Shown here: positions 51,001 to 57,000 of the stretch, piece by piece
Position numbering within the stretch: the stretch's first letter is position 1
How the letters are laid out: every line of letters starts with the position of its first letter
From: Tubulanus polymorphus
Taxonomy: Eukaryota > Nemertea > Palaeonemertea > Tubulaniformes > Tubulanidae
Length of the DNA: 64,000 nucleotides
Direction of reading: 5' to 3'
Assembly (NCBI RefSeq): GCF_964204645.1
Contig: NC_134031.1
Coordinates: forward strand, 1,114,001 to 1,178,000
Position numbers and translations under genes: made by a program
Notes under the pieces: model-generated
What the model was told of the DNA's origin: nothing
Database searches by the model: none
What the model saw: only the letters and a program-made list of their open reading frames with translations

Positions 51001-54000
51001 GTCATAACGTCTGAATGCACACACATTTATACAATCGCGCTCAAGAACGCATGTCTTACATTGTGCATGATCTTTAATAATAGATCTCTAAAAGAATAAT
51101 TTGTCAGAAAACACGCATCATAATATTCCGTTGTAATCATAGCGAGAATAGCTGTACCTCCTTTTAAACCACACAAATCGACACACATAGAATTTCACTT
51201 CATTTATGAGATGTTTTTTACGTGTATCGTGAATGAGCACTTGCAACAGATGCACTTTTCTTCCTTCGCTTGAAACTGCTAGGTCTTTTTAACTGTTACA
51301 ACTCTGTATGAATGAATGCATTAATATCTACTTGGCAAATGAATATATCACTGACAATTTATAATCGACACTGATATAGAATTATACGATATAATATATT
51401 TGGTAGCTATGTTGAATGGTGTTAGTTTTCTTACTTTGATTGGTGATGGGTGTTTTATGAAAGGTATGATTCAGTGTATGTTGGTTTGCGTCGTAATCTC
51501 TCATCAGTCCAGAAATTTGTTTCCAATATTAACCAATAGACCTATCAATCAGATGTATATGTTTGTTTATATCAGGTGACCAGCTCTAGACCAATCACAA
51601 ATAGGGTAGTTAAACGTGGTAACTCTAGTGTTGACCTGATATAAAACGCGGTAACCATAGGGTTAGCCTGCCTATTTGTTTACATCAGGTGACCAGTTCT
51701 AGACCAATCAAAAATAGGGTTGTAAAACATGCCAACCCTAGTATTGGCCTGTTGTAAAACATGGTAACCCTAGTATTGGCCTGCAGTAAAACATGCTTAC
51801 CCTAGTGTTGGCCTGATGTAAAACATGGTAACCATAGGGTTAGCCTGCCTATTTGTTTACATCAGGTGACCAGTTCTAGACCAATCAAAAATAGGGTTGT
51901 AAAACATGCTAACCCTAGTGTTGGCCTGCTGTAAAACATGCTAACCCTAGTGTTGGCCTGCTGTAAAACATGGTAACCCTAGTGTTGGCCTGCTGTAAAA
52001 CATGGTAACCCTAGTGTTGGCCTGCTGTAAAACATGGTAACCCTAGTGTTGGCCTGCTGTAAAACATGGTAACCCTAGTGTTGGCCTGCTGTAAAACATG
52101 CTAACCCTAGTATTGGCCTGATGTAAAACATGGTAACCATAGGGTTAGCCTGCCTATTTGTTTACATCAGGTGACCAGTTCTAGACCAATCATATGCTAG
52201 GATAGAATGTGGTGTAGTTGATTGGATCAAGAAAATACTACTAGAGTTTGTCAACTGTATTATAATACTACACTACTAATAAATAGAATAGAGCTTACTA
52301 TGATAAGGGACTTGAGTATTTAATATAAGAATAAGTAAAAGTTTCATTTGTACAAATGAATAAGAAAAAACCAGAAAATAAAGGAAACTATATTCTAAAT
52401 CGTAATGAATCTTTTAATTGGAATCTGGATTGTTTCATCAGTGATTGAGTGATGTTATTTAGAGAGAGGAGACAGAATTTTTGTACTGATGAGATTTGTT
52501 TCTTGTGAGACTGATGTATGTTGATGTGTGACTGATCTTACACGTAGTCATTCCTACTATTCATGCATGACATTATTATACATATATATTATAGCTGACT
52601 AGTATGCATTTCCAAACAGCAACATTGCACCCTATAGAATGAGTGTCTGATCAGATCAGTTCAATAGACTATTCCTAACAGTGAAATTACAAACTGATCT
52701 ATGTGGTTATAGCTGAATGAATGATTGAAGCGAGTTTATACGTTTGATATAAAGTGTTTTCACAGAAAACGGGTCATTTTATTTCGAAAAATTAACGTTT
52801 CAGCTCAATTTCTGATTCATTATGAATGTATTTGATGCATGGTATCGCGATTGTTCAGAAGTTTGAAATTCTCATTCGATGCGATCTTTTTCAGATTTCC
52901 TCCCGACGAACGTTTATCATCCTCGAAAAACTGATATTAAAAAAAACGTATGCAAATTTATTTTGTAGGATTTTTCTTCTGGTTTGAAGCCGGAGCACGC
53001 GAGCGGATTGCCGTCGTATCACGATGTAGTACCCGTTACCCCGACTACCCCGCGATCCCCGACTTCCCCAACGTACAACCAACGAGCACGCTCGCCGTCT
53101 CCTCGACGAGCCGATATTGGTTTTTCCGCCGCAGTAACAAATATTTGTGATCAAGCGCATGAAATAGCGGACCGCGATCGAATCCGAGATAGTTACCGTA
53201 GAAAGAAAGGTAGACACCAGTGTAGCCGTCGTTTTATCAATACAACTAATAGAGATGAGATCAGTCGAACTGTATTTACACAATTACTCAATAAACCTAC
53301 TCTAAATCTGATGCATTCTTGATTCTTCTCGAACAGAACCTAGTTTAAGTTGTGTATAAACCATGCATACCTGAAAATACTGAGATTCTGGATTAGTTCC
53401 ACACTTCTGGGGCTGTAGTTGCTCAAAAGTTGGTTTAAGATATCCGGGTCCAGTTCCACAGTTCTGTGTTAAGATTTGACTCATTAAAAATGAACTAACT
53501 TTTACTGCGAGTTCCCCTAACTCACGACTGTGGAACTGGGTCCTGGTTGATAGATACCATAGAAACGATGAATTGTTAATTGTCACTATGTCAAACTATC
53601 CACTGGTTAACTCTAACCAACTTTTGAGCAACTGAAGCCGATGGGTACTAAATACAGCCAAGCATTTTGAATATAGAGTTAACTCATTTGTTCATTTGTA
53701 TTTCCAGTTCGATTTACTAAATGTAAGTCGTCAACAAAATGATAATCCTGACTGTTATTCTAACTCTATCTCAGTTAAACTCGAACGAGGAGTAGGGCTC
53801 GGTTTATAGACATCTACAGCTTCGCTTGTGAATATTGTGTAAAATTTGACTGACTCGTCTTTTAGTCCTATTGATTTAGTTGTTGTAATTTGTGTGCAAT
53901 TGATGTTAGTCGTAGTTGAAATGATTGAAATATAATTTGGAATTCTTCGGTAATACCGTTAATATTCCTGCAGTTCTAGCTAGTTACTTGTCAAACCTGT

Positions 54001-57000
54001 ATACCTACCCTTAACCCTGTTGCGTCGAAAATGCTAAAAACCGTTGGTTACTGTCCGCTGTATAATATGAGTATGGCTTAGCTTAAGTAAATGCATGAAC
54101 TTATGTATTCATCACCTTATAAATATCTTCCAGCCCTCCCCCCTGATGGATCTTACGTTATATACCCCAGTACCCTATGGAGAAAATATCAGTTAATACA
54201 TGAAATGCATGATGCTGAGGATCCAGTTCTACTGTTAGACTCTACAATTATAATCAGTTCATTTAGCAACATCTTCGCTCGGCGCCACTGTGGAACTGGA
54301 TCCTGTGCTTTCAAACCCTTATCCTTTGCTTTAGCGCTTTAAGTTGATTATTAACTACTAATTTGACGAAATTATTTTAGTTTTCAGTTAACATATTCAA
54401 GTGTTGCTTGTTTTTGATCTTGCTTTTAGTTCAAATAGAACACACTGTGCCAGCCCTTCCTATTAATCACCCCCTTGTCTTGTAAAATACACGTATTGTT
54501 CTGTCCAATGTTTACCCAAGTTCTTTAAAAAGACTCCGGATCTTTTTAAGCTGCATGATATGTATGAGCTACAGGAAGGTAGCCTCAGCCATCTCTTGTG
54601 CTTATATGAAATACTAAGCTTATACCATAGATACAATATGTCTACATGGCTTATACCTTGGAGTAACCTAGTTTGACTACTTCAAGCTTATACCTAACCT
54701 CTTGTATGTTAACGCTCTACCTTCCTATAAATCTGGGCTTTGCTAAAACCTTCCAACTCAAATTCTTTCAGTTCTTTGAGAGTAAAACTGGCATTACTGG
54801 GACCATTACTGGGAAAGTATATCTATTCCGTATGAAAATAGGTTGAATAAAGCCCGGGTTTACAAGTGTGTTTTGGATGAATTGTAAAATTTAAATCCAT
54901 TGATGTTTAGAATTTTCAGTAGTTCATTCACTTGCAGTTGTAAGTCATTGACAGATACGCCTTGAATTACACTGTTTCTCTGACTATCAACAGCAGGGCT
55001 CAGTTTCACAAAAAAGTTAAACTCAAATTTTTGGTGTAAATGCCATTGGTTACTTCATGTTTTCAATGAGGACAACAATTCAAACTTAACCGTTTTAGGC
55101 TTAAACTTGTTCGTGAAACTGGGCCCTGCAAGGTTATCTAATTGCACATTTAATTTATTCATTATTTTGTGTTAAACAACATTAGTTTGTAGTAAGGTTT
55201 GTTTTAGTAGTAGGTGAATGTATTTTGGGTTGTAACGGTAAGCTGCTTAAAACACACCAATGTGTTGCTACAAAGTCCTCTCTTATTAATGAAATTGCAA
55301 AAAGACATTTTAGTTAAATATGACTTTTTGTTACCCCACAATCCAACGATGTAGCAATCACATGTATCACATATACAGCTCCGACCTTACACTTATAGAA
55401 ATCCCGGTTTTTTCCATGCAACCTTTTTATTTATTTCTTTTATTAAAACGCAATTTTTGCAGAGAAAGAACGAAGACATGCAGGCAGTGGTGTAAACAGA
55501 AGGTTATATAACCAGCAAAATTTCTCTCATTTCTCAAATAAAAAGTCTATATTCAAGAAAATGAACATCTAGCAAATGAAAAACCTGTTGATGAGAAATT
55601 TATTGGAAAATCAGATTTCAAAATGAATATTTCTTACGGTTTTTCTTTTGTGATCATCTATGGTAATTTAATGAATGGGAATCTATTATACATTTCAATA
55701 TCTTCTTCTTCATTATCATCAAATCTTGGTTAAAGCTCTTCGGGGAACGGTTGTAATGAAATTCTACTCTGTATATTATAAATTGACGACTGCCATTTTC
55801 GACAATATTTCAAGGAATGATCATTTCTGCATGATGTCTTCAATGCACAAAGCAAAAATAGTCTTCATCGAATCTTTAGTTTTTAAAGACCAAAAATCTA
55901 ATATATCCACGTAGAGTAAAACGATATTAAGGTCCATCAGAGATGAAGTAGACTTTAATAGTAGTGGTCCATAAGCTATCCTAAACTCCTCTGAACCAAC
56001 CAATGTAGTTGTAGTCGAAAATTGTCCTGCATTATCTTAGAAAACAACCTAAACATTATAGCATCTGTAGACAGTGTAGCTGTCCGTAGCCTCTGACTTA
56101 TAAATCCTTTACCACAACTGCATAAACAATGTTACTTGAACCCCTAATGCTTTTTGGTGTCCTATACACAAAACTCATTAATGCTAACTATCTGTTATCC
56201 CAAACTTGAGTCTTGGACAACAAAAATATTAACAATATGGACACAGTTTTGGCAAAAAAGATTATTTTGAACCACCCAACTCAGACATTATTCTCAACTC
56301 AAACATCAGACATGAGCGGAGTCTAGTTTACACCTAGCTATGAATTCGTCTTTATTTCATTTGGTAAAAGTTCACCATATTTTGCTTAGAAATATTGATT
56401 TTCGTTCAGTGTTTGAGGTGTACTGAAATTGGTGCTGGTTTTTTTTATTGTATAAAGAATGTTAATCTCAGAATTAATTCCCTCGTCAAATACAGAATTT
56501 CTTGTGAAATCTGTATCACGATGGGTAGTTATTTCTGATTTGTGCCTTATTGTGGTGGATGCATTTATTTATTTTCCGTAGGGTAGAAGCATTCTACCTG
56601 AAATATCGATATAAAAGACTTATGTTGTTAAATCTTCAATATTGTGGTTTGTTATATACACTTCATAGGCGGCAACTTGTCTTGATTGTATCATTAAAAG
56701 AAACCTACAAGATCAATATTCGAACAACTGTTATTGTTCCTTTTTCTTACATTCATGGTGAGTGGAATCTTTCCACCCATCTTTAGAGTTTATTTGAAGA
56801 TAGGTGGATGGATTCCACCCAAAAAGTAAGATAAAAACAAGAAAAGTTTGTTTGAATTGATAGTGTGGGTTACTCTTAATGATATTCATTAAACATTATC
56901 TGAGTTGATTGATTTCTACTTTCTACTCGTGAATGTTCATCGTAGTAAAAATATCTGCTGTTTATTTTCAGGTCATGAAGATAACTTAAATATTCCTGGG

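Larger units (their letters stand above)
53210..56971. other. Last intron
   Basis: Contains nested foldback elements (53409-53639), a palindromic element (54220-54303), a GTTTCACGAA-family MITE (54994-55128) and a candidate 27-nt microexon. The rest is unassigned. Confidence 0.55.

Noticed and set aside
52891-53283. 130-codon minus-strand frame
   Set aside because: Antisense shadow of the Cav2 tail exon at 52969-53209.
56905-56971. Upstream ATG extending the terminal exon
   Set aside because: The frame runs through the polypyrimidine tract and acceptor; splicing at 56972 in phase 1 explains the exon.
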